A stretch of DNA of 64,000 bases from S5-327 sp965200975. GTDB lineage: Bacteria > Chloroflexota > Dehalococcoidia > Lucifugimonadales > Australimonadaceae. The notes below the pieces were generated by a model. It saw only the letters and a program-made list of their open reading frames with translations, made no database searches and was not told the origin of the DNA. The position numbers and the translations under genes are program-made. The stretch is taken from contig OZ241740.1 of the NCBI GenBank assembly GCA_965200975.1, positions 1,364,001-1,428,000 of the forward strand, written 5' to 3'. Shown one piece after another: positions 43,824 to 51,623 of the stretch (its first letter is position 1; each line of letters begins with the position of its first letter).

Positions 43824-44561
43824 ATGGCTGAGCGTGTCTGGGAAAAGTACCTCAGTGAAGCCGACCGCGAGCACATCGCCGCGAGCGGACACAAGACCAA
43901 GGGCTTCGGCGCGCGCCCAGCCCTCCTGATGATCGACCTCTACCGCTGGGTGTTCGGCGACCGCCCGGAGCCTCTGATGGAGGCTGTCAAGACCTGGCCG
44001 GGAAGCTGCGGCCTCGCCGCCTGGGAGTCTCTCCCGCACATTCAGCGGCTCCTCGCCGCCGCCCGCGAGGTCGGAATGCCCGTCGTCCACGTCACCGGCC
44101 TCCCTGAAGAGGACTCCGGCGTCCTCGGCTGGTCCGGTTCGGGCAAGAAGCGTCAGGGACGCGCCGGCTATATGGGCGGCGGCATCGACGTCAAGGGCAA
44201 GTACGACATCATCCCCGAACTCCAGCCCATCGAGGGCGAGGCGTTCCTCCGCAAGTCTTCCCCAAGCGCCTTCTGGGGAACTCCCATCAACGGGCACCTC
44301 ACCGCCCTCGGCGTCGATACGCTTATCGTAGCCGGCGAGAGCACCAGCGGTTGCGTTCGAGCGTCCGTCGTCGACGGCTGCACGAACCGCTACCGAATGG
44401 TCATCGCCGAAGAGTGCGTCTTCGACCGCCACGAAGCCCCCCACGCCATCAACCTCTTCGATATGAACCAGAAGTACGCCGACGTCCTGGCCGTCGACGA
44501 AATCATCGAGTGGATGCACGCCTGGCAAGCCCCCGAAGGCTACGGCCAGGAGCCGGAGTAG
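43824..44561 (+). CDS. Isochorismatase-like cysteine hydrolase
   Basis: 245 residues, AAGGAGG ribosome site. Catalytic triad: Asp in PALLMIDLYRW, Lys in FLRKSSPSAFWGTPI, Cys in AGESTSGCVRASVVDG with the preceding cis-peptide. The sequence is closest in layout to N-carbamoylsarcosine amidase and related ureido/amide hydrolases. Substrate might be an amide or carbamoyl compound from the same pathway. Six bases before the SDR start, so co-transcribed with both SDR genes. Confidence 0.88.
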   Translation: MAERVWEKYLSEADREHIAASGHKTKGFGARPALLMIDLYRWVFGDRPEPLMEAVKTWPGSCGLAAWESLPHIQRLLAAAREVGMPVVHVTGLPEEDSGVLGWSGSGKKRQGRAGYMGGGIDVKGKYDIIPELQPIEGEAFLRKSSPSAFWGTPINGHLTALGVDTLIVAGESTSGCVRASVVDGCTNRYRMVIAEECVFDRHEAPHAINLFDMNQKYADVLAVDEIIEWMHAWQAPEGYGQEPE

Positions 44562-44566
44562 AAACC

Positions 44567-45325
44567 ATGGGCCGCCTCGACGACCGCGTCATCATCGTAA
44601 CCGGAGGCGCCGCCGGCATTGGGCGCGCCTTCGCCGGAGGGTTCGTGCGCGAGGGCGCCAAAGTCGTGCTCGCCGACATCAACGGCCCTGCGGCTGAAGC
44701 CTCCGCCGCCGAACTCAACAGCGCCGGCGGCGAGGCGATGGCCGTGACCGTCGACGTGTCCGACCAGGCCCAGACCGAGGCGATGGCTGCAGCCGCTGTC
44801 GCCCGGTTCGGCAAGATAGACGGGCTCGTCAACAACGCGGCTATCGCCCTTCGCGTGCGCCACACGCGCGCTCCGCTCGAAGAGATACCCATCGACGAGT
44901 TCGACCGCATGCTTGCAGTCAATCTCAAGGGCGTCTTCCTCTCCTCCCGCGCCGTCGTTCCTTATATGAAGGAGCGCAACTACGGCAAGATCGTCAATAT
45001 GAGCTCCGGCACCTTCTTCAACGGGCGCGAGAACCTCGTCCACTACGTCGCTTCCAAAGGGGGCGTCATCGCCTTCACCCGCGTCCTCGCCCGGGAAGTC
45101 GGGGATTGGAGCATCACGGTCAACTCCATCGCCCCCGGCCTCACCGCCAGCGAGACGGAGGAGCATTCGATGGAGGAGTTCGCGCTGCGCATCCCCAACC
45201 GCGCCATCAAGCGCATCGAAATGCCCGAAGACCTGGTGGGCGCAGCCCTCTTCTTTATGTCCGCCGAAAGCGATTTCATCTCAGGACAGACGCTCGTCGT
45301 GGACGGCGGCGTCGCGGTCCACTAA
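44567..45325 (+). CDS. SDR-family oxidoreductase, tandem copy 1
   Basis: 252 residues. TGGAAGIGRAFAGGF cofactor loop, LADINGPAAEASAAEL (Asp after strand 2 favours NAD over NADP), LVNNAAIAL, MSSGTFFNGRENLVHYVASKG with Ser and YxxxK, and SGQTLVVDGG at the end. Classical FabG-like dehydrogenase. Highly similar to the next gene (shared ADINGPAAE, DGLVNNAA, NMSSGTFF/NISSGTFF), so a tandem duplication with separate substrates is likely. Confidence 0.92.
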   Translation: MGRLDDRVIIVTGGAAGIGRAFAGGFVREGAKVVLADINGPAAEASAAELNSAGGEAMAVTVDVSDQAQTEAMAAAAVARFGKIDGLVNNAAIALRVRHTRAPLEEIPIDEFDRMLAVNLKGVFLSSRAVVPYMKERNYGKIVNMSSGTFFNGRENLVHYVASKGGVIAFTRVLAREVGDWSITVNSIAPGLTASETEEHSMEEFALRIPNRAIKRIEMPEDLVGAALFFMSAESDFISGQTLVVDGGVAVH

Positions 45326-45343
45326 ACCGGCAAGGAGCGGCGC

Positions 45344-46096
45344 ATGGGCAAGCTCGACGAACGGGTCATCATCGTCACAGGCGGCGCGCAAGGCATCGGA
45401 CGCGCGTTCGCCCTCAGGTTCGCCGAAGAGGGCGCCCGCGTTGTCATCGCAGACATCAACGGCCCCGCCGCCGAACAGACCGCCGCCGAAATCGGCGAGG
45501 CCGGCGGCGAGGCGATCGTCACCGTGACCGACGTCTCCGACCCCGACGCTACGCAGGCGATGGCGCAAGCGGCTATCGAAAAGTGGGGCCGCATCGACGG
45601 CCTCGTCAACAACGCAGCCTTCTTCCAGCGCCCCCAGGTCACGCGAGGCCCCATCGAAGAGATCAGCCCCGACGAGTGGGACCGTGTGATGGCCGTCAAC
45701 GTGCGCGGGCCTTTCCTCTGCTGCCGGGCAGTGCTCCCTCATATGAAATCCCAAGGCTACGGAAAAATCGTCAATATCAGCTCGGGAACGTTCTTCTCCG
45801 GACGCTCCACAACCCAGTACGTCGCCTCCAAAGGGGCCGTCGTCGGACTCACCCGCACCCTTGCGCGCGAAACCGGGGGCTACGGCGTAACCGTCAACTC
45901 CATCGCCCCGGGATCGACCGCCAGCGACCCCGAACGCGACGAGTCGAACTACCAGGGCCGCGTCCCCGACAGGGCCATCAAGCGCGTCGAGCGTCCTGAA
46001 GACCTCGCCGGCGCCGGCGTGTTCCTGATGTCTTCCGACAGCGACTTTATGACCGGCCAGACGATGGTCGTCGACGGCGGCGCCGCGCTCAACTAA
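45344..46096 (+). CDS. SDR-family oxidoreductase, tandem copy 2
   Basis: 250 residues, AAGGAGC ribosome site. TGGAQGIGRAFALRF, IADINGPAAEQTAAE, LVNNAAFFQRP, ISSGTFFSGRSTTQYVASKG with the Ser-Tyr-Lys triad, TGQTMVVDGGAALN at the end. Asp after strand 2 again points to NAD. The copies differ mostly in the segment after the NNAA motif and in the substrate loop (ASDPERDESNYQGRVPDRA), which suggests different substrates. Last gene of the isochorismatase-SDR-SDR set. Confidence 0.92.
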   Translation: MGKLDERVIIVTGGAQGIGRAFALRFAEEGARVVIADINGPAAEQTAAEIGEAGGEAIVTVTDVSDPDATQAMAQAAIEKWGRIDGLVNNAAFFQRPQVTRGPIEEISPDEWDRVMAVNVRGPFLCCRAVLPHMKSQGYGKIVNISSGTFFSGRSTTQYVASKGAVVGLTRTLARETGGYGVTVNSIAPGSTASDPERDESNYQGRVPDRAIKRVERPEDLAGAGVFLMSSDSDFMTGQTMVVDGGAALN

Positions 46097-46249
46097 CTGC
46101 GCTTGCCCGCCGCCCCATAACCCCTTGCCGCGCTCTGTTATCCCGAACCAAGGGGGCTAGGGAAGCTGGCGCGCGCCTCTCCCGGCAGCGCGCCAGCGCC
46201 CTCTGCGGTATCCTGTATCCGTAATCCGCTTTCTACAGGAGCGCGACAT

Positions 46250-47389
46250 ATGGGAGAGATCGTTTGGGCCGCCGGTTCAGTTCATGCGCCGCAACTGCTC
46301 ACCAGACCCCCGCAGGAAGACCAGGCCCAACTGCAGGCCGGCATCGACGCAATGGGCGTGCTCGGCCAGGAGCTCGACGCCACTCAGCCCGACGCGCTCG
46401 TTCTCATCGGCATTGACCACGTCGAAACATTCTTCCCTGGCTCCGTCCCCGCGTTCGCCATCATCACCGGCGAAACAGCCACGGCGGAGTTCGCAGGCAA
46501 TGAGTACCAGGTCCCCATCCATCAGGGACTCGCGCTCGATCTGCTCAACGGCCTCGTAGAGCAGGGCGTCGATCTCGCCTATGCGCACGAGGCGCTGCTC
46601 GGCCACGCGTTCGCGGTGCCGCTCGAGTACATCCACCAGGGACGCTCCATCCCCATCGTCCCGATGTTCGTCAACGTCTACCTCCCGCCGCTGCCCACCG
46701 CGCAGCGATGCCTGCAAGTCGGCGAGGCGATGCGCAAGGTGTTCGACAAGCGCCCCGAGAAGATAGCCGTCCTCGCCAGCGGCGGAATGTCCCACTACCC
46801 CGGCACGTGGAAGTACTTCTACCCCGAGTACGAGTTCGACCACTGGGTCATTCAGGAGCTGGAAGAGGGCCGGCCGGAGTCCCTGCTCGAGCTCACCGGC
46901 GAGCAGCTCGACGAAGTCGGCAACACGGAGCTCCTCCCTTGGCTGATTATGTTCGGCGCCACGGGCGGACAGCGGGGCGAACTGCTCAGCTACCAGCCGA
47001 CCTCGCACCACGGCCACGGCGTCATGCGCTTCATTCCCGACAGGGGAGGGCGGGGCCAGGAGCGCCGCGAGATTCCCAAGTTCGGCGGGTTCGAGTTCAA
47101 GGGCCAGGGCTACGAGTTCTACAAGTACCCGACACTCGAGACCTATCCGCTCAACAAAGCGCTCCACGATCTGCGCACCAACGAGGCGCTCGTGCGGCGG
47201 TTCGTCCGCGATATGGACGGCGTCGCCGCGGAGCTCGGCGTCGCCGGCCCCCAGGCCGACGCGCTGAAGACCGTCAGCACCGACGCCCTCGCCAAGGCCG
47301 GCGCGCACGGCATCCTCGCCATCACCACAACGCTCGTCATCCAGCGCGCAGCCCGCGAGGCCGGCATCGAGATCAACTCTGTAGCCTAG
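46250..47389 (+). CDS. Extradiol dioxygenase, LigB domain fused to a C-terminal LigA-like domain
   Basis: 379 residues. N-terminal class III extradiol fold: AAGSVHAPQLL (first metal His), LIGIDHVETFF (second His), and LASGGMSHYPGTW with the catalytic His. From about residue 300 (YPLNKALHDLRTNEALVRRF) the sequence resembles LigA, the small subunit of protocatechuate 4,5-dioxygenase. Both halves of LigAB are thus in one chain. Ring opening of protocatechuate, gallate or a related diol is likely. It stands alone after a repeat-bearing gap and is convergent with the iron permease gene (4-base stop overlap). Confidence 0.88.
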   Translation: MGEIVWAAGSVHAPQLLTRPPQEDQAQLQAGIDAMGVLGQELDATQPDALVLIGIDHVETFFPGSVPAFAIITGETATAEFAGNEYQVPIHQGLALDLLNGLVEQGVDLAYAHEALLGHAFAVPLEYIHQGRSIPIVPMFVNVYLPPLPTAQRCLQVGEAMRKVFDKRPEKIAVLASGGMSHYPGTWKYFYPEYEFDHWVIQELEEGRPESLLELTGEQLDEVGNTELLPWLIMFGATGGQRGELLSYQPTSHHGHGVMRFIPDRGGRGQERREIPKFGGFEFKGQGYEFYKYPTLETYPLNKALHDLRTNEALVRRFVRDMDGVAAELGVAGPQADALKTVSTDALAKAGAHGILAITTTLVIQRAAREAGIEINSVA

Positions 47390-48990
47390 CCGTCGCGCGG
47401 CTCCCGCGCCGCCAGCACGGCCATCGGGACGCCCGCAGCCAGTATCAGCACCAGCGACGGCAGCGCCGCGCGCGCGAAGAACGCCTCCGACGCCGCGCCC
47501 CACACCGACGTCGCCAGCGTGCGGAATCCCGTGGGGCTCAGTATCAGCGTCGCAGGCAGCTCCTTCATCGTCAGCAGAAACACGAGCGCCGCTCCGGCTC
47601 CGATGCCGCGCATCAGCAGCGGCAGCGTAACCAGCCGGAACGCCTGAAACGAGGTCTTCCCCAAGCTGCGCGCCGCCTCTTCCACCCGCGGACTCACCTG
47701 ACGCAGCACCGCCTGCGTCGACCCCGCCGACGCAGGAATAAAGAGCACCACGTACGCCGCAACCAGCAGGAAAGTCGTCTGGTACGCCGGACGAAGCACC
47801 GCAGCCCCGAAGAAGACGAACGCCAGCGCGACCGCCAACCCCGGCAGCGCAAACCCGACGTAGGTGAGCCGCTCCAGCGCCGAACTCACCCACCCTGGGT
47901 AGCGCACGCTCAGCACCGCCACAGGCACAGCGCCGACCGCGGCAGCTCCCGCCGCCAGCGCCGACACGTACACCGTGTTCAACGTGTTCGTCCACAGCAG
48001 GTCCAGCGGCTCGCCTGCCGACAACCCCCGCGCTACCCAGTACAGCAGCACCGCCACAGGCGCCGCGAGCGACAGCACGACCACTGCTCCCGCGTAGCTC
48101 GCCGCAACCCACCGCCACGGCCCTAGCGCGGTCACCCGGACGCTCCTCTGCGTCCCCGGTGTAACCCGGTGATACGCCGCCGCGCCCCGGCTGCGCGTTT
48201 CCACAAACAGCACCGCCAGCGCGCAGGCCACCAGCGCAAGCGACAACGCCGCGGCGACGCTCCGGTCGAACGCAGTCTCGTACTGAATGAATATCGCCCA
48301 CGTAAACGTCTGGTACCGCAGCAACGACACCACGCCGAAGTCGCTGAGCGTGTACAGCGCCACCAGCAACGCGCCGGCGACGATCGCCGGCCTCAGCAAC
48401 GGCAGCGTCACCGTCCGCAGCACGCTCGCCGGACCCCTGCCAAGGCTGCGCGCCGCCTCCTCCATCGACGGGTCGACCCTGCGCAACGCCGCCTTCACCG
48501 GCAGCATCACGTACGGAAACGAGATGAGCGCAAGGGTGAACGTAGCGCCAGGCAGCCCATACACCGACGGCAGCCGGTCGACGCCGAACGGCTCCAGCCA
48601 GCCTTGAGCCATTCCTCGCGGCCCCAGCGCTGTGACCACCAGAAGCGCAAAGACGTAGCTCGGCATCACCAGTGGCAACGTCAGCAGCGTCGAGAACAGC
48701 CTTCGGAAGGGCAAGTCCGTCCGCAGGGTTAGCCACGCCAGCGAGACCCCCAATACGACGCAGATGGCCGTAACTAGCCCCATCAGCAGCAGCGTCCGAG
48801 CGAAAATGCCAAGCGTGCGCAGGCTTAGCAGCACTTCCAGCGAGCTCGTTCCCGAATCCAGCGCCCGCACGAGCAGATAGCCTGGCGGCAACAGCATCAG
48901 CAAGGCGACAGCCGCAGCCGGCGCCCAGATGAACGCAGGGGGCAGCCCTCGCTGCCGGATGGCTCTCGTTCTGGCGGTTGAGGCTTGCAC
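47386..48990 (-). CDS. Fe(3+) ABC transporter permease (FbpB-like, two fused permease domains)
   Basis: 534 residues, GTG start, about 12 TM segments in two homologous halves. Each half has the cytoplasmic EAA loop: MEEAARSLGRGPASVLRTVT (about 170) and VEEAARSLGKTSFQAFRLVT (about 430), which docks the ATPase. The double-domain layout matches FbpB/AfuB/SfuB. It is downstream of the binding-protein gene, separated by a hairpin. No ATPase gene is found in the window. Confidence 0.92.
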   Translation of the reverse strand: MQASTARTRAIRQRGLPPAFIWAPAAAVALLMLLPPGYLLVRALDSGTSSLEVLLSLRTLGIFARTLLLMGLVTAICVVLGVSLAWLTLRTDLPFRRLFSTLLTLPLVMPSYVFALLVVTALGPRGMAQGWLEPFGVDRLPSVYGLPGATFTLALISFPYVMLPVKAALRRVDPSMEEAARSLGRGPASVLRTVTLPLLRPAIVAGALLVALYTLSDFGVVSLLRYQTFTWAIFIQYETAFDRSVAAALSLALVACALAVLFVETRSRGAAAYHRVTPGTQRSVRVTALGPWRWVAASYAGAVVVLSLAAPVAVLLYWVARGLSAGEPLDLLWTNTLNTVYVSALAAGAAAVGAVPVAVLSVRYPGWVSSALERLTYVGFALPGLAVALAFVFFGAAVLRPAYQTTFLLVAAYVVLFIPASAGSTQAVLRQVSPRVEEAARSLGKTSFQAFRLVTLPLLMRGIGAGAALVFLLTMKELPATLILSPTGFRTLATSVWGAASEAFFARAALPSLVLILAAGVPMAVLAAREPRDG

Positions 48991-49011
48991 GGGGACAGGT
49001 TATCTCAACAA

Positions 49012-49059
49012 GACTGGCGCCCACTCTCCGCGGGAGGAGCAGAGAGGCGGGCGCCAGTC
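49012..49059. repeat. Hairpin between iron binding-protein and permease genes
   Basis: GACTGGCGCCC (49012-49022) and GGGCGCCAGTC (49049-49059) form a perfect 11-base stem; a smaller CTCC/GGAG stem lies inside the loop. In the operon direction (minus) it follows the SBP stop by about 23 bases. Such structures often stabilise the upstream mRNA and reduce read-through, giving more binding protein than permease. Confidence 0.65.
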
Positions 49060-49081
49060 GAGAAACTGTCTGCGGAACTGC

Positions 49082-50167
49082 CTACGGCAGCGCTCCAAGG
49101 TCTCGCAGCATCTCGGTTGTGCCTTCCAGATCCGCAAGGTCGGCGAGGGCGATATCGGGCCGGTTGATCTCTTCGAGCGGCGTCAGCAAGCGGTTCACCT
49201 TCACGCCCTCCACGAGCGGATACTCGTAGGTCTGCCCCGCAAAGTACTGCTGCGCCACGGTCGAGAGCAGGAACGCGGCGAAACGCTCAGCGTTCTCCCG
49301 GTTCTCGGCAGTATCGAGGATGCCCGCGCCCGACACCATAACGAGGCTGCCCGGCCCGCCTGAGGGAAGGTGATAGTTCTTCGCAGGGAAGTCCTCGCCC
49401 TCCTCCGCGACGAATCGGTAGAGGTAGTAGTGGTTCACCAAACCTATATCGATCTCGCCCGCGGCCACTGCGGCCACTTGCGGGGTGTTCTTCGGGTAGA
49501 TGGTGACCCCGTTGGCCAGCAAGCCCCGAACCCACGTCCGCGTCTGCTCTTCGCCCCACGTTTCCCGCATTCCCGTGACCATTGTCAACAACGACCCGTT
49601 GGTCGGCGCCCAGCCCAGGCGTCCCTTCCATTTCGGGTCGGTAAGGCCCATCAAGTCGGCAGGCAGCTCATCCTCAGCCACCCGCTCCGGACTGTAAACG
49701 AGCACCCGCGCCCTGCCCGAAACGCCTACCCAGCGTCCGGTGTTTGATCGCGCCCACTCCGGCGCTCGTTCCAGGATGCTCGACGGCAGGACGCGGAACA
49801 TCCCTTCCACTGCGCCCAGCCCTCCCGGGTCTTGCGCGTAGAAGATGTCCGCAGGGCTGTTGGCGCCCTCCTCGAGCAAGGTCGCCGCCAGGGATGCCGT
49901 GCCGCCGTACTTCACTTGCACGTCGATGCCCGAAGCGTCCGCGAACTGGCGAATGATGGGGTCCACCAGGCTCTCGCTCCGGCCTGAGTAGACGACTAGC
50001 GAGCCCGGCGACTGGGGCGGCGGTTCGGGCGTCGGCGTCGCCGTCGAGGCCGGCGCCGGAGCAGAAGTAGGCGTGGGAGTTGAGTCGCCTCCGCAAGCGG
50101 CAAGCAGCCCCGCCCCCAAGGCCGCCAGCGCCAGCAGAGATAACCGTGTGATCAATGAACCGTGCAT
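49082..50167 (-). CDS. Fe(3+) ABC transporter substrate-binding lipoprotein (FbpA/FutA-like)
   Basis: 361 residues; ATG at 50167 with AGGAGA 9 bases upstream. Signal peptide with lipobox LLAACGG (Cys at about 25), then a Thr/Pro/Ala-rich tether (PTPTSAPAPAS) and the mature lobe: LVVYSGRSESLVDPIIRQF, PADIFYAQDPGGLGAVE, LGWAPTNGSLLTMV and a Tyr-containing NHYYLYR stretch, where FbpA-type proteins place their two Fe-binding tyrosines. Followed by the permease gene. Preceded by a near-consensus promoter. Confidence 0.92.
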   Translation of the reverse strand: MHGSLITRLSLLALAALGAGLLAACGGDSTPTPTSAPAPASTATPTPEPPPQSPGSLVVYSGRSESLVDPIIRQFADASGIDVQVKYGGTASLAATLLEEGANSPADIFYAQDPGGLGAVEGMFRVLPSSILERAPEWARSNTGRWVGVSGRARVLVYSPERVAEDELPADLMGLTDPKWKGRLGWAPTNGSLLTMVTGMRETWGEEQTRTWVRGLLANGVTIYPKNTPQVAAVAAGEIDIGLVNHYYLYRFVAEEGEDFPAKNYHLPSGGPGSLVMVSGAGILDTAENRENAERFAAFLLSTVAQQYFAGQTYEYPLVEGVKVNRLLTPLEEINRPDIALADLADLEGTTEMLRDLGALP

Positions 50168-50228
50168 TATGCGCTTCTCCTGTTGGGCATACGTTTCAGT
50201 AAGTTCGTACGCCCTAACTACAAAACGC

Positions 50229-50257
50229 AATATAGACAACCAAAATCGCGTTGTCAA
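50229..50257 (-). promoter_or_regulatory. Near-consensus sigma70 promoter of the iron-transport genes
   Basis: Read on the minus strand, TTGACA (50257-50252), a 17-base spacer and TATATT (50234-50229) precede the binding-protein ATG by about 62 bases. The region 50185-50260 is strikingly A/T-rich for this window. No certain Fur-type palindrome was recognised, though the A/T-rich stretch around the -10 box could hold one. Confidence 0.7.
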
Positions 50258-50352
50258 CTCACGGAGGCGGATCCCACGGAAGTTCGGGGGAGATTCGGGA
50301 GGAGCGGCGCTCGCTCCTCCGGCGCGGGGAGGAACTTCCGCTCGACTGTCGC

Positions 50353-50535
50353 CTACGAAACGGACCCGCGAGGCAGCAGGTCGGGGATAGAGTCGCGTAT
50401 CGGGTAGGCGGCCCCGCACTCGGGGCAAGCGAGCGTCCCGTCGACAACGTCGTCCCCCTCTGCGCGTTCGACGGCAAGCCGCAGCGCGGCTCTGTCGTCC
50501 GGGCAAACCAGCATATCCACGATGTCGCGCCGCAT
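50353..50535 (-). CDS. Trm112-family small zinc-ribbon-like protein
   Basis: 60 residues; GGGAG ribosome site within the end of the upstream gene. DMLVCPDD, LACPECG and YPIRDSIPDLL follow the Trm112/UPF0434 pattern, but the second cysteine of the first pair is Asp (CPDD rather than CPxC), so the zinc site has three Cys at most. Homologues activate methyltransferases or are of unknown role. Only two bases separate it from the CopD-like gene stop; one operon. Confidence 0.8.
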   Translation of the reverse strand: MRRDIVDMLVCPDDRAALRLAVERAEGDDVVDGTLACPECGAAYPIRDSIPDLLPRGSVS

Positions 50536-50537
50536 TT

Positions 50538-51014
50538 TTACTCCCCCAGCCCTCGCTCCACTATCAGACGCAGCACGTCGGAGAGCAGAAAGATGATGAC
50601 TCCAAGAATTACCGTCATGTGCACATGGCCGAGCGCATCGACGATGCCGCGAACGCGTCCGCGGCGCCCCTCGCCCGCATCCCGGGCGGCGCGCCCGCGA
50701 CGGCCCACGGCGAGAAAGAACATCCATACCGAAAGCGCAACCTTCACCGCAAGCACCGCTCCGTACTGCACGGTCGCCGTGGGCTCCGAGATGCGCGCAA
50801 AGAAGAGCACCGCGCCCGTCGCCACGAGCGTCCACATCGCCAGGACGACCAGCTGGCTGAACTCGACCCCGACGATCCGCGTCGCCTCCGGAGGCAAGGC
50901 GCCGCTCCGAAGCGCAGGCCGCAGCGCCACCCAGTAGAAGATCCCGCCGCCAACCCAGGCGACGGCCGCAATGGCATGGGCCCATCGGACGAGAAGAAGC
51001 GCAGTATCCGCCAC
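50538..51014 (-). CDS. CopD-like integral membrane protein
   Basis: 158 residues from the GTG at 51014; a longer frame to 51122 exists but its added N-terminus is polar and unlikely. Four TM helices: RWAHAIAAVAWVGGGIFYW (first, with His and the family's WxGG turn), SQLVVLAMWTLVATGAVLFF, VKVALSVWMFFLAV and HMTVILGVIIFLLSDVL. CopD/DUF2269-like proteins of this type are linked to copper or heme handling, but this copy's role is unknown. Divergent from the candidate selenoprotein gene. Confidence 0.68.
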   Translation of the reverse strand: MADTALLLVRWAHAIAAVAWVGGGIFYWVALRPALRSGALPPEATRIVGVEFSQLVVLAMWTLVATGAVLFFARISEPTATVQYGAVLAVKVALSVWMFFLAVGRRGRAARDAGEGRRGRVRGIVDALGHVHMTVILGVIIFLLSDVLRLIVERGLGE

Positions 51015-51193
51015 GAGCCGGATGCTAGGCGATTCCGATGCCCTCGGCAACGGCTTTGCGCTCAGCTTGCGCGCCTTCCTCCAGAGAGTCCGGGAGAGCG
51101 ACAGCTGCGCGCCGAACGGCAATGTAGCGTCAGCCGCGCTCGCTCACTACAATCTGAGTGCGGCCAAAATCGCAACCGAAAGGCAGGGCGGGC

Positions 51194-51553
51194 GTGGCGG
51201 ACGTAACGGTATATCACTGGGCGAACTGAGGGACCTGCAAGACGGCGAGGGCGGCGCTCTCGCAAGCCGGCGTCCCTTACGCCGAACGCGATTTCTTCAG
51301 GCAGCCGCTGTCGAGAGACGAGATCACCGAGCTGCTCGGCGGCCAGACCGCCGGCGCGCTCTTCAACCTGAAGTCGGCCACGTTCAGGAAGAGCGGCATC
51401 GATCCCGACTCCCTCACCGAGGAGCGCATGCTCGACCTGTTAGCCCAGGAGCCGCGCTACTGGCGGCGCCCGGTCGCCGTGATCGACGGGAAGCTGATGC
51501 CCGGCGCCACCGCCAAACAGCTCGGGGCAGCGCTCGGCTTCCAGATTCCGTAG
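51194..51553 (+). CDS. Candidate selenoprotein: ArsC/Spx-like thioredoxin-fold protein with UxxC motif
   Basis: Starting at GTG 51194 the frame reads VADVTVYHWAN, then an in-frame TGA (51227-51229), then GTCKTARAALSQAGVPY and on without interruption to a TAG at 51553 (119 residues plus stop). In ArsC/Spx/glutaredoxin-like relatives this point is CxxC (xCGTCKxA), so the TGA replaces exactly the N-terminal redox cysteine and gives UGTC if read as selenocysteine. Other fold marks are present: YAERDFFRQPLSRDEI, FNLKSATFRKSG and YWRRPVAVIDGK with the family's Arg-Pro. A hairpin begins directly after TGA. Other genes here use TGA as stop, so a recoded genetic code is excluded. Alternatives are a nonsense mutation or sequencing error. 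Confidence 0.6.
51230..51276 (+). promoter_or_regulatory. Putative bacterial SECIS hairpin
   Basis: Immediately after the in-frame TGA, GGGAC (51230-51234) pairs with GTCCC (51272-51276). Inside, GCGAGGG (51245-51251) pairs with CTCTCGC (51257-51263, one G-U pair) around the loop CGGCG, whose second base is G. The apical loop is 22-27 bases from the TGA, within the range of bacterial SECIS elements. GC-rich DNA folds easily, so this alone is weak evidence. Confidence 0.4.
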
Positions 51554-51623
51554 CGCGGTCGCAGTCCACTCGACGCGCCGGCGCTTCCGAGCCGCCCCAG
51601 GAGTCAAGGAGCACAACCGCGCT

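Noticed and set aside
47386..48990. Thiamine or sulfate transport as an alternative for the two-domain permease
   Set aside because: The binding protein next to it carries the FbpA-type YY-containing stretch and Fe-type motifs, so iron is the better call.
46277..49024. 915-codon open frame on the minus strand
   Set aside because: It covers most of the LigB-LigA dioxygenase gene (antisense) and the whole iron permease gene (another frame). Those genes have clear family motifs, and the long frame has none; high GC with few stop codons explains it.
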